Positions 34,295 through 41,978 of a stretch of DNA of 50,881 bases are shown piece by piece; within the stretch, counting starts at the first letter, position 1, and every line of letters starts with the position of its first letter. This DNA is from an uncultured Candidatus Saccharibacteria bacterium. Its GTDB lineage: Bacteria > Patescibacteriota > Saccharimonadia > Saccharimonadales > Saccharimonadaceae. The position numbers and the translations under genes were made by a program. A model generated the notes under the pieces. The model worked only from the letters and a program-made list of their open reading frames with translations. It had not been told where the DNA came from and did not search any database. The stretch spans positions 1 to 50,881 of the forward strand of contig CALFGG010000050.1 of the NCBI GenBank assembly GCA_937958235.1. Direction: 5' to 3'.

Positions 34295-35710
34295 TTAATC
34301 TTTAGGGAAAAGTGGAGTTTCTGGAGGAAGAATCTGACCGCTTCCGGTGAAGATAGATTCAACTGTTTCTGCGACAGGGAGAAAAGGTTTGAGGTGATGA
34401 TTAGCAACTAGAAGCTCTTCAACTAGCCCAGTAAGGCAGGCCTTTGCCTGCTCAGGATCGGTTTTAGCGAGCTGCCATGGCTTCTGTTCTTCGATATGAC
34501 GATTAACGCCTTGGATCATCCCCCAGGCCTTGTTAATAGCATTGGTAAATTCGAACTGATCCATTAATTCAGCGTATTCTGGGACAAAAGCCGAACTAAA
34601 ATCAAGTTTTTCGACTGAATTTTTCTGACAAAGTACAGAGAGACGCTGGACAAGATTGCCGTAGTCATTGGCTAATTCGTTGCGGTAGGCGTTCTCGAAC
34701 TTTTCCCACGTAAAATCAGCATCAAGAAAGGTATCGATGTGCTTAGAGAAGAAATAACGAAAAGCATTGATGCCATGTTTTTCCAAAACTTCGACCGGAT
34801 CAATACCATTGCCGAGGCTTTTACTAATTTTCTGACCATCCACCTGAATAAAGCCATGAGATAGAATGGTGCGTGGCAGAGGTAGACCTAACCCTAGAAG
34901 AATAGCCGGCCAAAGAATGGCATGAAAACGCAGAATGTCTTTACCTACCACCTGAACAGTGGCTGGCCAGTAGTTTGAAATGTCTTGATCTGGATAACCA
35001 AGAATTGTAATGTAATTTGTCAACGCATCCATCCAAACATACATTACTTGAGACTCATCACCAGGAACTGGAATGCCCCATTTGAGATGGGCGACCGGGC
35101 GAGAAATTGAAACGTCAGGAGCATCCTCAAGTAACTTAAGGATTTCATTCTTACGAAATTCTGGGAGGATTTGCATCCTGCCATTCTCGATAGCGGCTTT
35201 GATTTCATCTTTAAAATCAGAGACTCGGAAGTAATAATTAGATTCTGTAAGATGTTGATAAGGAGCTTGATGATCCGGGCAAGCACCCTGATTATCTTCA
35301 TACTCTTTTTGCGTAACAAAACGTTCACATCCCTCACAATACCAGCCATCATAACTGGAAGAATAAATATGCTTTTCTAGGCGTTGCCAAATTTTCTGCA
35401 CGCGCTCAATATGAGACTGGTCTGTAGTGCGAATAAAATCAGTATATTTTATCTCAAACTTCTGAAGAAAGTTCTGAAATTTGGCAGAGTTTTGGTCAAC
35501 GTAGTCCTTAATATCTATCTGCTGCTGCTCAGCCTTTTTCTCAATTTTATTACCATGTTCGTCAGTCCCAGCCTGAAAGCGCACATTTTTACCCTGCATG
35601 GTTTGATAGCGAGCATAGATATCAGCAAGTAGATAATCCTCAGCATGCCCAACATGAGGAGCACCGTTAACATACGGGATTGCCGTCGTAATATAAATTT
35701 CTTGAGACAT
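34295..35710 (-). CDS. metG: methionyl-tRNA synthetase
   Basis: 471 residues, a short form without the C-terminal tRNA-binding appendix. Class I signatures: HVGHAEDY for HIGH and KISKS for KMSKS. Zinc-knuckle region has CEGCERF and CPDH, where a His may replace the last Cys. ITTAIPYVNGAPHVGH is the usual start. A TATAAT at 35749-35754 and AAGGAT before the ATG define a normal leader. Confidence 0.97.
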   Translation of the reverse strand: MSQEIYITTAIPYVNGAPHVGHAEDYLLADIYARYQTMQGKNVRFQAGTDEHGNKIEKKAEQQQIDIKDYVDQNSAKFQNFLQKFEIKYTDFIRTTDQSHIERVQKIWQRLEKHIYSSSYDGWYCEGCERFVTQKEYEDNQGACPDHQAPYQHLTESNYYFRVSDFKDEIKAAIENGRMQILPEFRKNEILKLLEDAPDVSISRPVAHLKWGIPVPGDESQVMYVWMDALTNYITILGYPDQDISNYWPATVQVVGKDILRFHAILWPAILLGLGLPLPRTILSHGFIQVDGQKISKSLGNGIDPVEVLEKHGINAFRYFFSKHIDTFLDADFTWEKFENAYRNELANDYGNLVQRLSVLCQKNSVEKLDFSSAFVPEYAELMDQFEFTNAINKAWGMIQGVNRHIEEQKPWQLAKTDPEQAKACLTGLVEELLVANHHLKPFLPVAETVESIFTGSGQILPPETPLFPKD

Positions 35711-35748
35711 GAGATCCTTTGATATTTTTTAAAATTATTTTCTTATTA

Positions 35749-35754
35749 ATTATA
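35749..35754 (-). promoter_or_regulatory. -10 element of metG
   Basis: TATAAT on the minus strand, 38 bases before the ATG. Confidence 0.55.
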
Positions 35755-35773
35755 CTACAAAAAACGTATAGAA

Positions 35774-35807
35774 AAACTGAGAGGCCGTTTTCAGGGCCTC
35801 CCAGTTT
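35774..35807 (-). terminator. intrinsic terminator after the 35827 gene
   Basis: A 13-base arm (35774-35786) pairs with 35795-35807, with one mismatch, and on the minus strand continues into a T-rich tail. It separates the 35827 gene from metG. Confidence 0.85.
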
Positions 35808-35826
35808 AATTCATTGATTTTAGAGA

Positions 35827-37092
35827 CTACTCAACTGTGGAGCAAGAAAGTCCGGTTTGGTTCTCGGCTAACATGAGGGAGTTTAGATCATGGCTCGTGA
35901 TGGAGCTAAATTCAGATAAGGACTTAAGGTAGTTATCTACATTATTTCCCGAAATAGCTGTTTTTTTCTTTAATTGGTTGAGATTAATCTCAGTTGTAAC
36001 CTTAATATTATCATCAGATTTAATACCAGCATCAAGAGTGGTCTTCGCAGTAACAGCTTCATTTTCGCTGTTGTATTGGTAAATATATTGCTCAGAAATG
36101 CCACTAAGATTATCATTCTCAAAAGTGAACTGCATCTCAAAGTTACCATAAGCGGCACCGACTTCAGAGGATTCATTGGTACTTAAAGGACGAACACAGG
36201 TTAGCATTTTTGTAGAAGCCTTCTCGACCTGATTCTTACCAGCAGCTTGAGTGGGTTTCTTCTGTGGCTCACTCAAAAACATCAGCGCAAAGATAATCCC
36301 AGCAATGACAAAGAGGACAGCAGCGGCAATAATCAAAATCATGGTGCGATTCAATTTAATCTTTGGTTTATTTTGATTCTTGGCCTGCTTGGCAGCTTCT
36401 TCAGCTTGTTTCTTCTCAAAATCAGCATAGGAGATGGCACTACCAATAGAACCGGGAGCCGGAGCGGCCGCCACGAGAGGCTGCTCCTCCTGATTATCAT
36501 CTTCATTAGCTTCGGTTTGTGCTGTCTGAGAAGCTTGCTCGCCGCCAACCATGTCGACGCTGGACTGTGCCTGAGCAGAAGCCGTAAATGGAGTGGAATC
36601 TAGAGCTGAATCGTCCTGCTGATTTTGAACTGGATCAAACATAAGGCCTGGATCAGACGTAAGACCTGAATTAGATGCGCTAGGAGCAGCAGAAAAAGAA
36701 GACACAGAGAGCGTGGGGTCAGTTGGCGCAAGCGAGGAAGGTGAAGTGTTTGAGGTCGATTCCATAGAGGCGCTTGGCCTAGTAGATGGCTGTAAATCAT
36801 CCGTAGTAGGTTGATAATTACTTAGTTCGGACATTAAACTATCTAGTTCTGGCGAAGCGGTAGGAGCTGGGGTTGGAGAAAAGGGGGCCGCAGGAGCTGG
36901 CGAAGCTGAAGCAGCAGAGGCGGAAGAGGAGGCCGCAGAAATCGGCGAAGCTGGAGCAGTAGAGGCGGAAGAGGGGGCGGCGGTGTTATTGACTGCCGAA
37001 GAAGGATTTGTGGGCTGGTTATCGGTTGGTAGAGGGTTCTTATTTAGTATATGATCATCATTTTGAGTTTGAGGATGAGGAATTGGATCCAT
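35827..37092 (-). CDS. membrane-anchored protein with long Ala/Ser/Pro-rich cytosolic region
   Basis: 421 residues. Residues 1-195 are low complexity (Ala, Ser, Pro, Thr, with tandem SA/SP stretches), then an acidic part (EANEDDNQEEQ), a basic stretch (KQAKNQNKPKIKLNR) and one membrane helix (about 250-270). The final 145 residues form a small extracytoplasmic domain with two cysteines (TCVRPL and LSCSTVE) that could bond. Function unknown. AAAGGAAC precedes the ATG. Architecture matches 16113-17189. Confidence 0.7.
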   Translation of the reverse strand: MDPIPHPQTQNDDHILNKNPLPTDNQPTNPSSAVNNTAAPSSASTAPASPISAASSSASAASASPAPAAPFSPTPAPTASPELDSLMSELSNYQPTTDDLQPSTRPSASMESTSNTSPSSLAPTDPTLSVSSFSAAPSASNSGLTSDPGLMFDPVQNQQDDSALDSTPFTASAQAQSSVDMVGGEQASQTAQTEANEDDNQEEQPLVAAAPAPGSIGSAISYADFEKKQAEEAAKQAKNQNKPKIKLNRTMILIIAAAVLFVIAGIIFALMFLSEPQKKPTQAAGKNQVEKASTKMLTCVRPLSTNESSEVGAAYGNFEMQFTFENDNLSGISEQYIYQYNSENEAVTAKTTLDAGIKSDDNIKVTTEINLNQLKKKTAISGNNVDNYLKSLSEFSSITSHDLNSLMLAENQTGLSCSTVE

Positions 37093-37137
37093 TTTGTTCC
37101 TTTGATTAGATAAAATATTAGATAAACGCTTATGTTT

Positions 37138-37146
37138 ATCTTAGCA
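37138..37146 (-). promoter_or_regulatory. extended -10 promoter of the 35827 gene
   Basis: TGC followed by TAAGAT on the minus strand, about 45 bases before the ATG; the leader carries AAAGGAAC. Confidence 0.5.
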
Positions 37147-37172
37147 TAATTAGCCGATCTCAACAACTTGGA

Positions 37173-37958
37173 CTAGATTTTTTGAGCAAAATCGTAAACT
37201 TTTTGCCAATCAGAAAGAGTGAGGTCGGCAGGGCGATAATTCTCTTCCAAATCGAGGGTTTGATAAAGCTCTTTAATTTCTTCACGCGATTTTTGAGTAA
37301 TATATGGAAGACAAGTAATTAGTTTTTTACGTGGATTCATAAAACACTGCTTAATAAAGCGTAAAACCTCCGGATTCACAATAGGCTGCTTACGAGGCAT
37401 TAACACTACAGAAGCTGAATCAACTTTAGGTGGTGGCGTAAAGAGACTGCGGTCGACAAAAACTCCTGGATAGACATCGGCAAAATTAAGGACAGCAAGG
37501 GTGAGATAAGTATATCGCCCCACATCCAAAAGTAAGCGATCGGCGACTTCTTTTTGCATAAGCAAAACAATTTTCTCTGGTGGGTTGGAGGCGGAAATTA
37601 ATTTCTGAATAATTGGACTGGTGATGTAATAAGGAATATTGCCAACCGCAACATAAGGCTCTGTAATCTGCGAGAGATCGAATTGAAGAAAATCTTGATG
37701 TACAACTTGGAGATTTTTGCCCGGAAAGGAGTTTGGCAAATTGGTGGCAAGTTTTTCATCATATTCGACAGCAAGAACTTTTGGAAAGCGACGAAGTAGA
37801 GAGCTAGTGAGAGTACCGAGGCCTGGACCAATTTCAAGACAGAGAGGCTGAGGAGTTTCCGGATCATCAGTATCTATCACTGCGCTTTCAGCAATTTCTT
37901 CAAGAACTGATCGGTTTTTAAGCCAGTTTTGTCCAAGGTGTTTTTTATTCTGTAGCAT
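37173..37958 (-). CDS. rsmA: 16S rRNA dimethyladenosine transferase KsgA
   Basis: 261 residues, full length for KsgA. Motifs: LGQNWLKN at the start, SAM motif I EIGPGLGTLT, VEYD motif II, catalytic GNIPYYITSPII, and the small C-terminal domain with PRKKLITCLPY. Dimethylates A1518/A1519 of 16S rRNA. It follows the Rpf-like gene by 9 bases on the same strand. The shorter Erm-like paralogue is at 10811. Confidence 0.96.
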   Translation of the reverse strand: MLQNKKHLGQNWLKNRSVLEEIAESAVIDTDDPETPQPLCLEIGPGLGTLTSSLLRRFPKVLAVEYDEKLATNLPNSFPGKNLQVVHQDFLQFDLSQITEPYVAVGNIPYYITSPIIQKLISASNPPEKIVLLMQKEVADRLLLDVGRYTYLTLAVLNFADVYPGVFVDRSLFTPPPKVDSASVVLMPRKQPIVNPEVLRFIKQCFMNPRKKLITCLPYITQKSREEIKELYQTLDLEENYRPADLTLSDWQKVYDFAQKI

Positions 37959-37967
37959 CAGCTTCTC

Positions 37968-39005
37968 CTAGTACCAGTGGCGTGATTGCCAGAAGCTCCA
38001 AGCCTGATTCCAACCACCATAACGGCCAGTGACATAGCCAATCATCCAGCGGATTTGAGTGACCGGGTTGGTCTGCCAGTCTGCACCAGCACTTGCCATT
38101 TTGGAGCCTGGAAGCGCTTGCGGAATACCATAAGCACCACTGCCGGCATTCGTAGCGTCAAAACGACATCCTGATTCACGATAAATTAAGGTGAGAGCAA
38201 CATGAAGATCCGCTTCGGAAACACCAGCGGCACGTGCGTAGGAGGCACAGGCTTCCCATTCGGGAGGAACTGATTTTTTCATGCCAACTGCAGTAATGCG
38301 ATCAACTGGGTTTTTGATAGTTTCAGAACTGATTAGTTCACGAGAAACTTCTTTACCATTAACAAAATTTACACGGTAGACAGAACTCTTACGACCTAAT
38401 TCCCCGACCTGACGAAGATTGGTCTGTCCGGTAGCGAGCGAAGTGTCGCTAACTGTTTTTTCGGCATAGGGGATATCTTCCTCAATAGTAAGAGTGCGAC
38501 CGCCATTACGAGTGAGCTGATAGGTGGTAGCGATACCTGATTCAAGGATATTTTGACCAGAGATGAGATTAAGTTCGTCACCATCATAAATGGTAATACC
38601 GGCATCACGGGCAATTTCTTTTGGATCAAGATTGGCAGACATGATGAATTTGTTGGTGGTGCCCGCCTTAATAATAACTGGACGAGAACGATAAATATTA
38701 ATGCGAAAACTATCGGAATTAATTTCATCAGTAAGGGCTGGCTCAACACGATCCGTGTCGTGATAGACGATTTTAGCGCGTTCAAGGGCCTCTTTGACGG
38801 TTTTGGCGCTGGTTTTGATGGTAAGAGACTTTGAATCATCATAGAAAGTAACAAAATGACTGTCAGAAACAACACCATTGTCGGAGCTATTCGATTCAGC
38901 ATAAGTTGGGCGCATGCTAAAAAAGACACCTAGGACTAAGGTTAAGATAAAAACACTAATACTAAAACCACAGAAGAACCTGTAGTAAGATGCTTTTAAT
39001 TTCAT
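37968..39005 (-). CDS. Rpf/YabE-like secreted protein: DUF348, G5 and lysozyme-like domain
   Basis: 345 residues from the ATG at 39005. The frame is open to 39053, but an extended -10 (TGG plus TATAAT, 39013-39021) lies between, so the short start is preferred. Signal or anchor helix about 10-32, then DUF348-type repeats (FVTFYDDSKSLTIKTSAKTV in part), a G5-like domain (about 180-235) and a C-terminal lysozyme-like domain with YRESGCR, whose Glu is the likely catalyst, and AYGIPQALPGSKM. It should cut peptidoglycan, of its own wall or of a host. Cotranscribed with ksgA. Confidence 0.88.
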   Translation of the reverse strand: MKLKASYYRFFCGFSISVFILTLVLGVFFSMRPTYAESNSSDNGVVSDSHFVTFYDDSKSLTIKTSAKTVKEALERAKIVYHDTDRVEPALTDEINSDSFRINIYRSRPVIIKAGTTNKFIMSANLDPKEIARDAGITIYDGDELNLISGQNILESGIATTYQLTRNGGRTLTIEEDIPYAEKTVSDTSLATGQTNLRQVGELGRKSSVYRVNFVNGKEVSRELISSETIKNPVDRITAVGMKKSVPPEWEACASYARAAGVSEADLHVALTLIYRESGCRFDATNAGSGAYGIPQALPGSKMASAGADWQTNPVTQIRWMIGYVTGRYGGWNQAWSFWQSRHWY

Positions 39006-39012
39006 CTCCACT

Positions 39013-39021
39013 ATTATACCA
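39013..39021 (-). promoter_or_regulatory. extended -10 promoter, leaderless rpf-ksgA operon
   Basis: TGG followed by TATAAT on the minus strand; the ATG begins 7 bases later. GGAG touches the ATG and cannot serve as a ribosome binding site. Confidence 0.68.
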
Positions 39022-39036
39022 TAACAAGATTTAATA

Positions 39037-41892
39037 CTAAAGACTGGCGCCATGAGCGACTAGTTCGTCATGATAGGTTTCAATATCGGCTGGACGCATA
39101 TTAGCAACTATGCGATCAATTGACATTATCTGAAGAAGGTTATCTAAATTATAAATAAGATCAGGGCCAATGAGTGATCTAACCACACGATCATCGTTCA
39201 ATTTTGCAACTTCATCACTATCTTTATAGAACTCTATAAATTTTGAGACCAATTTGCTATATAATTCGGGCTTAATATTATTAAAATCAACAGGGTGTTG
39301 TCCTAAGAATGTTTTTAGATTATCAGGTAGTTCTTCTTCCATCTCTTTCTTCATAGCCAGCTCTAAGCTACCACCTTTAATAACTGAATCTAATTGACTG
39401 TCTAGAACTTTGTCAATAATTACATCCTCGCTAATATTTTCCAGAATAAGATTTCCAGTATCATCAATGAACATATCGCGACAAATAGTCGCCTGAGCGG
39501 TCTTTATATTGGCTGGATCAGTCTGAATATTATCTAAATTAGACTCAATGCCTTGAAGATCCATTTTTGAAATAAGAAGATTAATTGGAATATTCTTCTG
39601 CGCAAGTAGCTCGAAGTTTTGTGAAATGCCATCAGTATTTAGTTTATCAAAGGCAATATTAACGCTGATACCTTTTTCGATGAGGGTGTTAAGATTTTGT
39701 GAAACACCATCAGCATTTAGCCTATCAAAGGCAACGTTCACGTCGATGCCTTTTTCAAGGAGAGTATTAAGGTTTTGTCCTATTTCATTCTTACCCATTT
39801 TATTAAAGATAATATTTACATCAATACCTTTCTCGAGAAGAGTATTAATGTTTTGTGAAATACCATCAGCATTTAGCTTACCAAAGGCAACATTCACGTC
39901 GATACCTTTTTCGAGGAGAGTATTAAGGTTTTCTGCAATATCATAGCTGTTTAACTTATCGAAGGCAATATTTATATCAGCACCTTTTTCGAGGAGAGCG
40001 CTAAGGTTTTTTAAAACATCATATTTATTCAGACTATTTAGAATTGTTTCTACGTTGACACCACCTTCAAGTAGAGTATTAAGATTTTGTGAAACACCAT
40101 CACTGCCAAGTCTATCAAGAATTGTTTCTATCTTGATATTTTTTTCGAGGAGAGCGTTAAGGTTTTGGGAAATATTATAGTTGCCCAGGCTATTTAAGAT
40201 TGTTTCTGCCTTGACACCACCTTCAAGTAGAGTATCGATTTTTTGCGAAATATCATCGCCCTCTATCTTTTTAAAAAGGATAGCCGTATCAATACCTTTT
40301 CCCAGGAGAGCATCAAAGTTAACAACTATGTCGCTACTACTGGCTTTTTCTAGAACACAATTAATTTCTTGCATTAATAAGTCTTGATCTGAAATATTCT
40401 TATCTTCACCCTGCAATAATCTTGATAGGTTATAAATATTTCTTAGTTCTGCAATTTTCAGATCGGGACCACCGTAAGTATCTAAGGTAAAAATTTCACG
40501 ATTTTTTTCGTATAAAAATGTGTATTCGTCAAGAGTGAGGTCTTCACCTTTTTTGGCTTTATCTTGTAGTCTAATGAGTTCTTTTTTGTCCCTGAATTTT
40601 TCTTTAAAATCTTTTTTTGGGTTAAGAGGATATTTAAGGACTTCTTGCTCGACAATAGGAATGAGAGAGTCCTCAACTGTTTGATTACTATTATTCGCTA
40701 AACCAGAAACTTCCGTCACTCTTCCTTGCGTATCAAAGCGAATAGAAGCACAGGCAGTTTTCGACATACCATCTATGCTGTTTTCATTTTTCAATTTAAA
40801 GAGTTTAAATCTTGCTTTATTGTCTTTAATAGTATGGTCGTTGGTATTTAGATAATTCTCCCCCGCTTGTTTACTAGCAATACACCAAGGTGTACCCTGA
40901 GAGGCTTCGGCGAGCTCATCCTCTTGCCCAGGATAAAAGTCAAACCATTCACCTTCTATGTCTTCTGTACGTTCAGGTGTAGGGATGGGCTTATAAATTT
41001 CTTTAAAAAAATGTGTGTAAATCTTGCCAAAATTTCCGGATTTCACAACTGCGTTAAGTTGGTCATCGTCGGTATGCTCTGTAAACCATTTATCTTTATC
41101 TTGCCCGAAAAAATCGTTAACCGCATCAAGTGTAAGAGCAAGAGCTGCTGGGTTAACTTTTGGATAGGGAGCGATGGTGGACTTGTCACGATTTTCATAT
41201 TTACCATATTTGTGATTATATGTACCCATTTTGATAACACTATCAAAGGCATAGATCTTGAACCAAGTAGGAAAAGGGGTTTCTTTATTACTGAGATATT
41301 CCGTCCAACTGTTTATGGAATCAATCTGATTTTGGCGAAGTCTTTCGTAGTCTTTATTCATCTCAGACTCCGTATATTCGATAGAAGGAAGGCCTTGCCC
41401 ATTACGATCATCGTCAAAGGCCTTCTTAAGTTGGGTCCAGGATTTATTATTAATATTCTCTTTTTCAATAATTGGAGCAAAATTTTTGATGGATTCTTGC
41501 CAAATTCTCTTTTCAAGTCTATTACCACCACGTTCGATCGCCAGATCAAGACGTTCAAGATAAGCATAATTCTTTCTGTCTTTTGGGTTTTCGCCGGGGA
41601 TCTTTTCGATTTTCTTCATTGGCTCGCCGGTTGTAAGCGCTTCTTTTCTAGCAGCCTGCTCGGCCTGTTTTTGAGTTCTTAAAGCCTTTTCATAATACGG
41701 AGTAACCAAAGGTTCCTTCGTATCTGGAGTTTTTCTTTCCTGAAAACTAATTAATGTGAGGACACTAGAATAGATAGCATTTGTTCTTTTTCGCTGAAGT
41801 TCTTTTTGATATTCTGATTCATTCTGGATAGAATTATAAGATTCTTGTGAATTATCCTGAGCCTTTAGTGGTAGACCTTCATGATTTGGCAT
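39037..41892 (-). CDS. large protein with ten tandem 26-residue helical repeats
   Basis: 951 residues, no signal peptide or membrane segment. The N-terminal 110 residues are charged and probably disordered. Residues about 130-430 form a folded domain with GEWFDFYPGQEDELAEASQ and TPWCIASK; I recall similar GTPWCIA segments in CPR hypothetical proteins but cannot name a family. Residues about 520-779 hold ten repeats of 26 residues (consensus ISQNLNTLLEKGIDVNVAFDKLNADG in pattern, shortened here), predicted as a two-helix solenoid. A helical C-terminal domain of 170 residues follows. GGAAAC precedes the ATG. Role unknown; the repeats suggest a binding scaffold. Confidence 0.78.
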   Translation of the reverse strand: MPNHEGLPLKAQDNSQESYNSIQNESEYQKELQRKRTNAIYSSVLTLISFQERKTPDTKEPLVTPYYEKALRTQKQAEQAARKEALTTGEPMKKIEKIPGENPKDRKNYAYLERLDLAIERGGNRLEKRIWQESIKNFAPIIEKENINNKSWTQLKKAFDDDRNGQGLPSIEYTESEMNKDYERLRQNQIDSINSWTEYLSNKETPFPTWFKIYAFDSVIKMGTYNHKYGKYENRDKSTIAPYPKVNPAALALTLDAVNDFFGQDKDKWFTEHTDDDQLNAVVKSGNFGKIYTHFFKEIYKPIPTPERTEDIEGEWFDFYPGQEDELAEASQGTPWCIASKQAGENYLNTNDHTIKDNKARFKLFKLKNENSIDGMSKTACASIRFDTQGRVTEVSGLANNSNQTVEDSLIPIVEQEVLKYPLNPKKDFKEKFRDKKELIRLQDKAKKGEDLTLDEYTFLYEKNREIFTLDTYGGPDLKIAELRNIYNLSRLLQGEDKNISDQDLLMQEINCVLEKASSSDIVVNFDALLGKGIDTAILFKKIEGDDISQKIDTLLEGGVKAETILNSLGNYNISQNLNALLEKNIKIETILDRLGSDGVSQNLNTLLEGGVNVETILNSLNKYDVLKNLSALLEKGADINIAFDKLNSYDIAENLNTLLEKGIDVNVAFGKLNADGISQNINTLLEKGIDVNIIFNKMGKNEIGQNLNTLLEKGIDVNVAFDRLNADGVSQNLNTLIEKGISVNIAFDKLNTDGISQNFELLAQKNIPINLLISKMDLQGIESNLDNIQTDPANIKTAQATICRDMFIDDTGNLILENISEDVIIDKVLDSQLDSVIKGGSLELAMKKEMEEELPDNLKTFLGQHPVDFNNIKPELYSKLVSKFIEFYKDSDEVAKLNDDRVVRSLIGPDLIYNLDNLLQIMSIDRIVANMRPADIETYHDELVAHGASL
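39555..40334 (-). repeat. ten in-frame 78-base tandem repeats
   Basis: The coding repeats are exactly 78 bases each. Neighbouring and alternate units are close at DNA level; units at about 39710-39785 and 39866-39941 differ at few positions, implying recent duplication or gene conversion. Copy number may vary between strains. Confidence 0.85.
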
Positions 41893-41978
41893 TTTAGTTT
41901 CCGGTTTTATTTTGTTTATGATTATTTATAAGTATAGAAGCTTTACTATTTTTTGTCTATGAATGAAATATTGATGAA

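Noticed and set aside
39555..40334. Tandem 78-base repeats that could be taken for a CRISPR array or satellite
   Set aside because: They are in frame, code for a regular 26-residue helical repeat, and have no spacers.
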